A DNA stretch of 64,000 nt. It comes from an uncultured Collinsella sp. (GTDB taxonomy: Bacteria; Actinomycetota; Coriobacteriia; Coriobacteriales; Coriobacteriaceae). The stretch covers positions 1-64,000 of the forward strand of contig CAAEHI010000019.1 of assembly GCA_900755685.1 (NCBI GenBank). Reading direction: 5' to 3'. The notes under the pieces are model-generated. The model had not been told where the DNA came from. It saw nothing but the letters and a program-made list of their open reading frames with translations, and made no database searches. Position 1 is the first letter of the stretch; each line of letters begins with the position of its first letter. Of the stretch, positions 1 through 5,729 are shown in pieces. A program made the position numbers and the translations under genes.

Positions 1-14
1 GGTGTGTCCATCCT

Positions 15-37
15 CGCAGTATCCGGTTCTCAAGGTG
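15..37 (-). promoter_or_regulatory. rRNA-leader-like conserved element at window edge
   Basis: On the minus strand this stretch reads CCTTGAGAACCGGATACTGCG. It resembles the CTTGAGAAC..ATA.TG element that precedes 16S rRNA in other actinobacterial rrn operons. If so, an rRNA operon runs leftward just outside the window. No rRNA gene itself is visible, and the match rests on memory of the leader motif. Confidence 0.35.
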
Positions 38-256
38 CACGCCTGCGCTGGTTCCCGGTTCCACCGGGCCGCGCGGCAAGGAGATATATTGCCAGACCGC
101 GAAGCCCTGTGGGACGTCAATTCCACTCTTCACAAGTCCTACACAATACATCGCTTCCTATATAAGTCATAGAAAGGCTGGTGCAGAAATACTGCACGTA
201 TCAGATGATGACCCTTTGGTTCAGGAATATATAGAGATCGGTCACCTGTAAGTGTT

Positions 257-284
257 TATCTACCCGCGCTTTTAGCAATGTAAA
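257..284 (-). promoter_or_regulatory. Putative leftward promoter beyond the rplT terminator
   Basis: Minus-strand -35 TTTACA (284-279) and -10 TAGATA (262-257) are separated by 16 bp. The site lies just past the infC operon terminator and points out of the window. It would transcribe 1-250, which holds no convincing coding frame and ends in an rRNA-leader-like motif. That fits a promoter for a stable RNA operon to the left. Confidence 0.35.
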
Positions 285-292
285 CCGCGCTT

Positions 293-333
293 CAGATAAA
301 AAGAGGGAGCGCCGCGCACAACGCGACACTCCC
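293..333 (-). terminator. Terminator of infC-rpmI-rplT
   Basis: On the minus strand, GGGAGTGTCGCG (333-322) pairs with CGCGGCGCTCCC (316-305), counting two G-U wobbles. A TCTTTTTAT tract (304-296) follows. It lies about 20 bp past the rplT stop codon and is a standard intrinsic terminator. Confidence 0.85.
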
Positions 334-354
334 CTAGCGATTCAAGAGAATCTA

Positions 355-714
355 TTAGGCCTCGAGAGCCTTCTTGGCGATGGTAGCCAGCTCGTTGAAG
401 GACTCGATGTCCTCGTAAGCCATCTGAGCCAGGACCTTGCGGTCGAGCTCGATGCCGGCAACCTTCAGGCCGTGCATGAACTGAGAGTAAGAGATGTCGT
501 TCAGGCGAGCAGCAGCGTTGATGCGGGTGATCCAGAGAGAGCGGATCTCGCGCTTCTTGTTGCGGCGATCACGATACTGATACTGCAGGGAGTGCTGGAC
601 CTGCTCTTTAGCATGCTTGTAAGTACGCGAAGCGGCACCGTAGTAACCCTTCGCACGGTGCATAACGGTACGGCGCTTCTTCTTGGCGGCAACAGCGCGC
701 TTAATACGTGCCAT
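355..714 (-). CDS. rplT: 50S ribosomal protein L20
   Basis: Large-subunit ribosomal protein L20, which binds 23S rRNA early in 50S assembly. The 119-residue length is typical. The basic N-terminus (MARIKRAVAAKKKRR) and the motif AKGYYGAASR are characteristic of the family. It is the last gene of infC-rpmI-rplT, with a terminator directly downstream. In several bacteria L20 also represses this operon by binding the leader RNA; whether that happens here is not visible, but the leader does contain a terminator-like hairpin. Confidence 0.98.
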   Translation of the reverse strand: MARIKRAVAAKKKRRTVMHRAKGYYGAASRTYKHAKEQVQHSLQYQYRDRRNKKREIRSLWITRINAAARLNDISYSQFMHGLKVAGIELDRKVLAQMAYEDIESFNELATIAKKALEA

Positions 715-760
715 GTTCTATCAACTCCTAGACGGTAAAACGAAAAACGGGAACGCGAAC

Positions 761-952
761 TTAGGCGAGACGCGACTTGATGACCTTGCGGTCGGCAGCG
801 GCGATCTCGGTCTCCTGACGGAAGCCACGCTTACGCTTGGTGGACTTCTTGCTCAGGATGTGGCTCTTGAAAGCCTTGGCGCGCATAAGCTTGCCGGTAC
901 CAGTCTTGCGGAAACGCTTCTTGGTGCCGCTGTGGGACTTCATCTTAGGCAT
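761..952 (-). CDS. rpmI: 50S ribosomal protein L35
   Basis: Small basic large-subunit ribosomal protein L35 (63 residues, normal length). It starts MPKMKSHSGTKKRF, the conserved L35 N-terminus. It sits between infC and rplT in the conserved order, with short gaps of about 30-45 bp and no promoter-like interruption, so it is co-transcribed with both. Confidence 0.98.
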   Translation of the reverse strand: MPKMKSHSGTKKRFRKTGTGKLMRAKAFKSHILSKKSTKRKRGFRQETEIAAADRKVIKSRLA

Positions 953-984
953 GAAATACTCCTTAATCGGTTACAGAACACTAG

Positions 985-1539
985 TTACTTGGTATCGCTT
1001 GCCGCTTTATCCTCATCGAAGGCGCCCTTAATCGGGGCGAGCAGCATAAGCATGTTACGGCCTTCCATCTTAGGCTTGGACTCGACCGTAGCGTAAGGCT
1101 TGAGATCCTCGGCGAGACGCTCGAGAACGTTAAGACCCTGCTCCGGGTGAGCCATCTCACGGCCGCGGAACATGATGGTGATCTTAACGCGTGCGCCCTT
1201 CTTGAGGAAACGCAGAACGTGGCCCTTCTTGGTCTCGTAATCGCCAACGTCGATCTTGGGTCGGAACTTCATTTCCTTGACCTCGACCTTAGACTGGTTC
1301 TTACGAGCGGCCTTGGCCTTCATGGCCTGCTGGTACTTGAACTTACCGTAGTCCATGACCTTGCAGACCGGCGGCTCCGCGTTGGGAGCGATCTCGACCA
1401 GGTCGAGACCCTGATCGTCGGCGACGCGCTGGGCATCGCGGATGGCGAACAGGCCGAGCTGAGAGCCATCGACGCCAATCAAACGGCACGAAGATGCAGT
1501 AATCTCGTCGTTGATGCGGGTGTCATCAGACTTAGCTAT
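985..1539 (-). CDS. infC: Translation initiation factor IF-3, probable AUA start
   Basis: IF-3 binds the 30S subunit, prevents premature 50S joining and rejects non-canonical start codons. The protein has the N-domain motif RINDEI, a lysine-rich linker and a C-domain beginning VEVKEMKFRPKI. The first ATG in frame (1554-1552) has no ribosome binding site and overlaps GGAGG (1552-1548). An ATA codon at 1539-1537 lies exactly 8 nt after that GGAGG, so I place the start there (184 residues). Rare AUU/AUA/AUC starts are a known IF-3 autoregulation device. If the ATG is used, the protein gains five residues (MEVGK). Confidence 0.9.
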   Translation of the reverse strand: MAKSDDTRINDEITASSCRLIGVDGSQLGLFAIRDAQRVADDQGLDLVEIAPNAEPPVCKVMDYGKFKYQQAMKAKAARKNQSKVEVKEMKFRPKIDVGDYETKKGHVLRFLKKGARVKITIMFRGREMAHPEQGLNVLERLAEDLKPYATVESKPKMEGRNMLMLLAPIKGAFDEDKAASDTK

Positions 1540-1558
1540 TTTCCCTACCTCCATTCAT

Positions 1559-1592
1559 AAAAAAATAACCCGGCGCTTCTCAGCAACCAGGT
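1559..1592 (-). promoter_or_regulatory. Terminator-like attenuator in the infC leader
   Basis: On the minus strand, ACCTGGTTGCT (1592-1582), loop GAGA and AGCGCCGGGT (1577-1568) form a stem followed by TATTTTTTT (1567-1559). It lies immediately before the infC ribosome binding site, so it would stop the operon transcript before the first gene. This matches the leader-attenuation arrangement described for L20-controlled infC operons in Bacillus. A further small hairpin, GGAACCCGAGGGTTCC, lies upstream at 1674-1689. Confidence 0.65.
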
Positions 1593-1756
1593 CGTACACA
1601 TAGACATCCTCGATTTGAGGAAGAGAATCTAATTTGTATGACCAGTCAGCTGCTCATTGGCGCCAAAAGGTGGGAACCCTCGGGTTCCTCTTTAGGGCAT
1701 TGCGGGAACAACGCCTTGCGAATAATAACACGTACAGCGCGTTATCACATTACGTA

Positions 1757-1824
1757 CACGAAAAAGGGGCCTTGACCCCCTTGAACGCTCGCTTGCATGT
1801 ATGGTGCCCGAGGCGAGACTCGAA
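1757..1824 (-). repeat. Duplicated tRNA-Leu 3' end plus terminator (remnant copy)
   Basis: This segment repeats 1940-2009 almost exactly. It contains the terminator, the short spacer after CCA, and the tRNA acceptor/T-arm half from TTCGAGTC to CCA. The 5' part of the tRNA is missing, so it is not a tRNA gene. Between the copies lie about 115 bp of GC-rich sequence full of short palindromes. A broken 3' tRNA end next to an intact tRNA is the usual scar of integration at a tRNA attachment site, or of local duplication. Confidence 0.8.
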
Positions 1825-1943
1825 GGGCCTTCGCTTCGCGAAGCCCCGGGCTTCGGGCGCGTGGCGCCCTCGCCACGCTCCGCTACAGACAGGCCACAGG
1901 CCTGTTTGCTTAACGCTTCGCGCGCTCACGCGAGTTCGGCACG

Positions 1944-1965
1944 AAAAAGGGGGCCGCAACCCCCC
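1944..1965 (-). terminator. Terminator of tRNA-Leu
   Basis: GGGGGG, loop TTGC and GGCCCCC are followed by TTTTT on the minus strand, 22 bp beyond the tRNA CCA end. A near copy (1761-1780) follows the remnant tRNA fragment. Confidence 0.8.
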
Positions 1966-1986
1966 TTGAACGCTCACTTGCATGTA

Positions 1987-2073
1987 TGGTGCCCGAGGCG
2001 AGACTCGAACTCGCACGTTGTTGCCAACGGTGGATTTTGAGTCCACTGCGTCTGCCAATTCCGCCACTCGGGC
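1987..2073 (-). tRNA. tRNA-Leu(CAA) with encoded CCA
   Basis: The acceptor arms GCCCGAG (2073-2067) and CTCGGGC (1997-1991) pair perfectly. They are followed by discriminator A and an encoded CCA. The anticodon arm is GTGGA-CTCAAAA-TCCAC, giving anticodon CAA (codon UUG). A long variable arm (CGTTGGCAACAACG region) and the TTCGAGTC T-loop fit a class II leucine tRNA. It is transcribed leftward with its own terminator. Confidence 0.95.
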
Positions 2074-2112
2074 ACGCAATGCGTGAGTTAGTTTATCACA
2101 GCTTTCTACCGA

Positions 2113-3546
2113 TTAGTCCGAAAATGGAACTTCGAGCATTTCGATGAGTTCGACCGTGCGGAGCATCTCGCGCTGACGGCATCCGCGACCGTCGACCGAA
2201 GCCTCACCCATCTGGTTATCGTAAGGGTCCTCGCGCATGCCGTCGAAAGAGGGCTCAAACTCTGCCTGGAATCGATTGTTGGCCACCATACGCCACGGGT
2301 CGAGATTGCCAAAGTAGTGACGGCGGCGCCACTCCTCCCCCATCCTGCGAGCAGAAGATCCAAATGACACGTCGGCGTTGAGCCAACCGGTCTGCGGCGT
2401 ATAGAACTCTGCCCAGTCGTGCGACCCCACCGAATCGGGCGCAACATACAGGCCGCTCTGCCAACGGGCAGGCACGCCCGCGATACGGCACATGGTGATA
2501 AACGTGAGCGCCATAACGCCGCAATCGCCGCGGAGCGAATGCGCACAGTCATCGGCAATAGATCCCAAAAGCAAGTACGGCGGCTGATAGCGATAGTCAA
2601 TATACTGCGTCAGGTAATCATAGATAGCACGGGCGCGATCGAGCGGATCCTCGAGTCCGTCAACAACACCGGCCGTCAGCTGCTGCAGATACGGTGTGAA
2701 TGCAATGTGCGGACGGTCCTCGGAAATATCCTCGGGCAGAGGCGCGTCCATACGCGGATGAACCGGAAGTGCGCCACCGTAGACATCACAATAAGCAGCA
2801 CCGATGTGATAACGATAGGTCACCGAGAATGAGCGTTCACTCGAAGAAGACCACGAGGCGGTACGCGCCGAAGCGTTCGCGGGAGCAACAGCACCCTCCG
2901 GCGTCATGTCGAGAATCTCGACACGAGACTGCTGGTGGCAGGTGGCGGCAACGGGAAGCCAAGCGCGAACGGTCTCCCCCTCTAGAGCGCCGGGGACAGA
3001 CACAGATGCTTTAAGCGTAATGACGCGAGCCAATCCGTTTTGCGACCCCATCTCCTTGAGCATTTCGTTGCGCAGTGCAATTCCGTCCGTAGGATCGGGA
3101 CGCATGCCGGGAACCTCTTTGGGATATACGCGAAGCGAATCGAGGAAGTTGTCGAGAACGAACAGCTCCCCGTCGATAAAGCGCCAGTCAATACGCTTAC
3201 GGTCAATCAGATCGTTAAACTGCTCCTCGGTAAACTCAGGCCACTCCTCGCGAATCATCGCAATAGCTCGATCGCGCGACACCGAAAAATGAAGCGGCGT
3301 CTCGATCATGCGATACCGCTCGGCACGAACGCAGGCAGCAAGCGAGGGATCGGGATTTTGGGCAAGTAGGCGGTCGCAAGCCTCAATAGCCTGCGAAAGA
3401 TACCCCGCATCCTTTAAACGCAGGATCTCGGGTGGCAAGCCAATATCTAGAAAACGGAAGTCATCATTGCAAACATCAACAGAGCAACCAACCGGCCCCT
3501 CGTCAATAACCTTCCCATCCGAAGGCAGCACATTAATAACAGCCAT
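2113..3546 (-). CDS. Transglutaminase-like domain protein
   Basis: Cytosolic-looking protein of 477 residues with no signal peptide. The C-terminal half has a transglutaminase-like (papain-fold) core. Cys is in GDCG (about residue 341), His in SHDWAEFY (about 377) and Asp in NADVSFG (about 391), in the order of the catalytic triad. The N-terminal 200 residues are unrecognised; they include a segment like tetratricopeptide helices (YLSQAIEACDRLLAQNP). Substrate unknown; bacterial members are often proteases or peptide ligases. I use the ATG at 3546 (GGAG 7 nt upstream). The earlier ATG at 3582 lies inside a promoter -10 element and has no ribosome site. It stands alone between the tRNA and fba. 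Confidence 0.8.
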   Translation of the reverse strand: MAVINVLPSDGKVIDEGPVGCSVDVCNDDFRFLDIGLPPEILRLKDAGYLSQAIEACDRLLAQNPDPSLAACVRAERYRMIETPLHFSVSRDRAIAMIREEWPEFTEEQFNDLIDRKRIDWRFIDGELFVLDNFLDSLRVYPKEVPGMRPDPTDGIALRNEMLKEMGSQNGLARVITLKASVSVPGALEGETVRAWLPVAATCHQQSRVEILDMTPEGAVAPANASARTASWSSSSERSFSVTYRYHIGAAYCDVYGGALPVHPRMDAPLPEDISEDRPHIAFTPYLQQLTAGVVDGLEDPLDRARAIYDYLTQYIDYRYQPPYLLLGSIADDCAHSLRGDCGVMALTFITMCRIAGVPARWQSGLYVAPDSVGSHDWAEFYTPQTGWLNADVSFGSSARRMGEEWRRRHYFGNLDPWRMVANNRFQAEFEPSFDGMREDPYDNQMGEASVDGRGCRQREMLRTVELIEMLEVPFSD

Positions 3547-3580
3547 ACCAAACTCCAAGTCATTAGAACTCTTGAAGCCC

Positions 3581-3586
3581 ATTGTA
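3581..3586 (-). promoter_or_regulatory. -10 element for the transglutaminase-like gene
   Basis: TACAAT on the minus strand, with a weak -35 TTGGGG 18 bp upstream. Transcription would begin near 3574, downstream of the ATG at 3582 and about 28 nt before the chosen start at 3546. This supports the shorter protein. Confidence 0.5.
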
Positions 3587-3652
3587 GCGAGATAAAAAAG
3601 AAAGCCCCAACAAGGGAGCCATCAACACCGCCGAGCGGTAGTCAAAAAATGA

Positions 3653-3740
3653 ATTCAGCCCAGTAACCCTGTAGCGAGTTAACAAAGGAGGCCCCGTTCA
3701 CCCGGAGCTGATTCCGTCGCGCGACTTCTGGCGAAGCCAG
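3653..3740. repeat. Imperfect direct repeat, copy 1
   Basis: This block matches 3752-3837 with scattered differences, from ATTCAG..CGTAACCCTG to the identical ending CGCGACTTCTGGCGAAGCCAG. Two copies of about 87 bp sit head to tail in the 350-bp gap between fba and the transglutaminase-like gene. No coding frame is evident there. Confidence 0.7.
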
Positions 3741-3751
3741 TAGCCACCTTA

Positions 3752-3837
3752 ATTCAGACTCGTAACCCTGCGGCGTTAAACGAAGGAAGCCCCGTCTCCC
3801 GGAACTGTTTCCTTGGCGCGACTTCTGGCGAAGCCAG
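3752..3837. repeat. Imperfect direct repeat, copy 2
   Basis: Second copy of the repeat at 3653-3740. This copy differs in being part of a long palindrome (3785-3876), which copy 1 does not form. The intergenic sequence therefore duplicated and then diverged, or the palindrome was added to one copy. Confidence 0.7.
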
Positions 3838-3876
3838 GTGAGCGCAAAGGAAACAGTGTAGGGAGACGGGGCTTCC
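3785..3876 (-). terminator. Long nested palindrome after fba, probable terminator
   Basis: GGAAGCCCCGTCTCCC (3785-3800) is perfectly complementary to GGGAGACGGGGCTTCC (3861-3876). Inside, ACTGTTTCCTT pairs with AAGGAAACAGT, and a small CTGGC-GAA-GCCAG hairpin caps the structure. It begins 20 bp after the fba stop codon, so it probably ends or stabilises the fba mRNA. The size is unusual for a simple terminator and no strong T-tract follows. Confidence 0.6.
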
Positions 3877-3896
3877 GGTGGGAAGTTTAGCGACGC

Positions 3897-4763
3897 TTAC
3901 GCCTTGTTGACGGAGCCAAACTCCTCCATGAGCTCCTTGGTGCGGGCAACGATGTTGTCGCGACCAGGCTTGAGGAGCTTGCGGGGGTCAAAGCCCTTGC
4001 CCTGCTGATCCTTGCCAGCCTCGATGTACTCGCGAACGCCCTTGGCGAAGACGAGCTGCAGGTCGGTGTTGACGTTGATCTTGGAGATACCCAGGGAGAT
4101 GGCCTTCTTGATCTGATCCTCGGGGATGCCGGTGCCACCGTGCAGAACGAGGGGCAGGTCGCCGGTCTCGGCCTTGATCTCGCCCAGACGCTCGAAGGAA
4201 AGGCCAGCCCAGTCGGCGGGATACACGCCGTGGATGTTGCCGATACCGCAGGCGAGGAAGTCGACGCCCAGGTCAGCAATCTGCTTGCACTCAGCGGGGT
4301 CAGCGAGCTCGCCGTTGGAGGTCACGCCGTCCTCGGTGCCGCCGATGCCGCCGACCTCGGCCTCGATGGACATGCCCTTGGAGTGGGCAAGCTCAACGAG
4401 CTCCTTGGTGCGGTCGAGGTTAAGCTGGAAGGTCTCCTCGTGAGAGCCGTCATACATGATGGACGTGAAGCCGGCCTCGATGCACTTGAAGCAGTCCTCG
4501 TAAGAACCGTGATCGAGGTGAAGGGCGACGGGAACGGTAACGCCCGTGGCCTCGACGGCAGCCTTGACCATGTCGGCGCAGACCTTGAAACCGCCCATCC
4601 ACTTAGCGGCACCAGCGGTGCACTGAAGGATCAGCGGAGACTTGGCCTCCTCGGCGGCCTGGAGAATAGCCAGGGTCCACTCGAGGTTGTTGGTGTTGAA
4701 GGCACCGAGAGCGTACTTGCCGGCCTCGGCCTTCTTGAGCATGTCTGCTGCGTTGACGAGCAT
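3897..4763 (-). CDS. fba: Class II fructose-bisphosphate aldolase
   Basis: Zinc-dependent aldolase that splits fructose 1,6-bisphosphate into dihydroxyacetone phosphate and glyceraldehyde 3-phosphate in glycolysis (cytosol). The 288-residue protein begins MLVNAADMLKKAEAGKYALGAFNTNN, the usual N-terminus. It carries ALHLDHG (metal-binding His and catalytic Asp), EAEVGGIGG, the GNIHGVYP metal His and the LHGGTGIP phosphate-binding loop. GGAGGT lies 7 nt upstream of the chosen ATG; in-frame codons further upstream are not needed. It is monocistronic, with a promoter (4804-4831) and a large 3' hairpin, as expected for an abundant enzyme. Confidence 0.97.
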   Translation of the reverse strand: MLVNAADMLKKAEAGKYALGAFNTNNLEWTLAILQAAEEAKSPLILQCTAGAAKWMGGFKVCADMVKAAVEATGVTVPVALHLDHGSYEDCFKCIEAGFTSIMYDGSHEETFQLNLDRTKELVELAHSKGMSIEAEVGGIGGTEDGVTSNGELADPAECKQIADLGVDFLACGIGNIHGVYPADWAGLSFERLGEIKAETGDLPLVLHGGTGIPEDQIKKAISLGISKINVNTDLQLVFAKGVREYIEAGKDQQGKGFDPRKLLKPGRDNIVARTKELMEEFGSVNKA

Positions 4764-4803
4764 AAAAGAAACCTCCTGTAAGGTTGCTCCGATAACGCCT
4801 GAG

Positions 4804-4831
4804 ATTTTACCACGACATACCCGAGCATAAA
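4804..4831 (-). promoter_or_regulatory. Probable fba promoter
   Basis: Minus-strand -35 TTTATG (4831-4826), a 16-bp spacer and -10 TAAAAT (4809-4804), about 40 nt before the aldolase start. The surrounding 4800-4900 stretch is AT-richer than its neighbours. Confidence 0.5.
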
Positions 4832-4957
4832 CGTTCGTTTGTTCACGAATACCATCCGATTGGACAAATTTTGACCGTTTGCCCCACAGAATCGACCCAC
4901 TGGGGAAAATAGCTTGACGATTGAGCGGTCTTCGTGGTTCGAAAGACGGCTTCGAGC

Positions 4958-5641
4958 CTACATCTGCATAAACGGGTTCTGCATAAGTTCGCGCGCCATC
5001 GTGGTCGAATCGCCATGGCCCGTCAAGCAAACGGTATCGGGCGGAAGCGTCTTGGCAAGTTTGGAAAGCGAGCGCATAATCGCCGCCTCGTCACCGCCGG
5101 AAAGATCGGTACGACCGTGGCTGCCCGGGAAAAGCGTGTCGCCCACAAAGGCGATGTTCCCCTGCTCGGTCGCGGCGAACAGGACGATGCCGCCCGGCGT
5201 ATGCCCCGGCGTCTCGATCACCTGCAGGCAGACGTCGCCCACCTCGATTGTATCGCCCTCGGCAAGCAAGCGCGTCGGCTCACCCGGATCGGGCGTCTCG
5301 ATGCCCCACATGGCGCGCTGCTCCTCGATATTTGCGCGAGGTACCGTCACGTCCTTAGCGCACAACTCATATAGTGCGCTGTCGCCAACGACAGCTCGAA
5401 CCCCGGCAACCCCGCCAACATGGTCGGCATGACCGTGCGTGCAGACAGAGCCGAGTACGCGCACCTCGGGATGCGCGGTGCGGATATGCTCCACAAGACG
5501 CTCGCCCTCCCACGTCGGATCGACGATTAAGCACTCGTCATTCGAAATCACGGCGTAGCTGTTGGTCTGAATCGGGCCGTTGACGAGTGCCTCAATCGAA
5601 GCCGCACCTCGGGGTGTCAGGTCCAAAGTCATATCGCCCAT
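4958..5641 (-). CDS. MBL-fold hydrolase (glyoxalase II-like)
   Basis: Metallo-beta-lactamase-fold hydrolase of 227 residues, probably cytosolic. The zinc motif THGHADH (about residues 68-74) is followed by GHTPGG, FVGDTLF and the C-terminal TGHG histidine, covering the metal ligands of the hydroxyacylglutathione hydrolase/YcbL group. Substrate is uncertain: a thioester or another small ester. Three in-frame ATGs lie close together; GGAGG is 8 nt before the second, which I use. The first (5647) is only 2 nt from GGAGG. It lies downstream of relA, separated by a terminator-like hairpin. Confidence 0.85.
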   Translation of the reverse strand: MGDMTLDLTPRGAASIEALVNGPIQTNSYAVISNDECLIVDPTWEGERLVEHIRTAHPEVRVLGSVCTHGHADHVGGVAGVRAVVGDSALYELCAKDVTVPRANIEEQRAMWGIETPDPGEPTRLLAEGDTIEVGDVCLQVIETPGHTPGGIVLFAATEQGNIAFVGDTLFPGSHGRTDLSGGDEAAIMRSLSKLAKTLPPDTVCLTGHGDSTTMARELMQNPFMQM

Positions 5642-5662
5642 GCGCATACCCTCCTTCTAAAA

Positions 5663-5696
5663 TACGTTCGAGGCACCAAACGATGCCTCGAACGTA
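5663..5696 (-). terminator. Terminator after relA
   Basis: TACGTTCGAGGCA (5696-5684 on the minus strand) pairs perfectly with TGCCTCGAACGTA (5675-5663). TTTTA follows. It sits about 34 bp past the relA stop and immediately before the ribosome site of the MBL-hydrolase gene, so it either ends the relA transcript or attenuates read-through. Confidence 0.7.
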
Positions 5697-5729
5697 ACCA
5701 ATATCTATGATGCTGAGAGGCTCTCGCAC

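Noticed and set aside
2419..2832. Plus-strand frame opposite the transglutaminase-like gene
   Set aside because: Antisense to a gene with an intact catalytic triad, with no motif or ribosome site.
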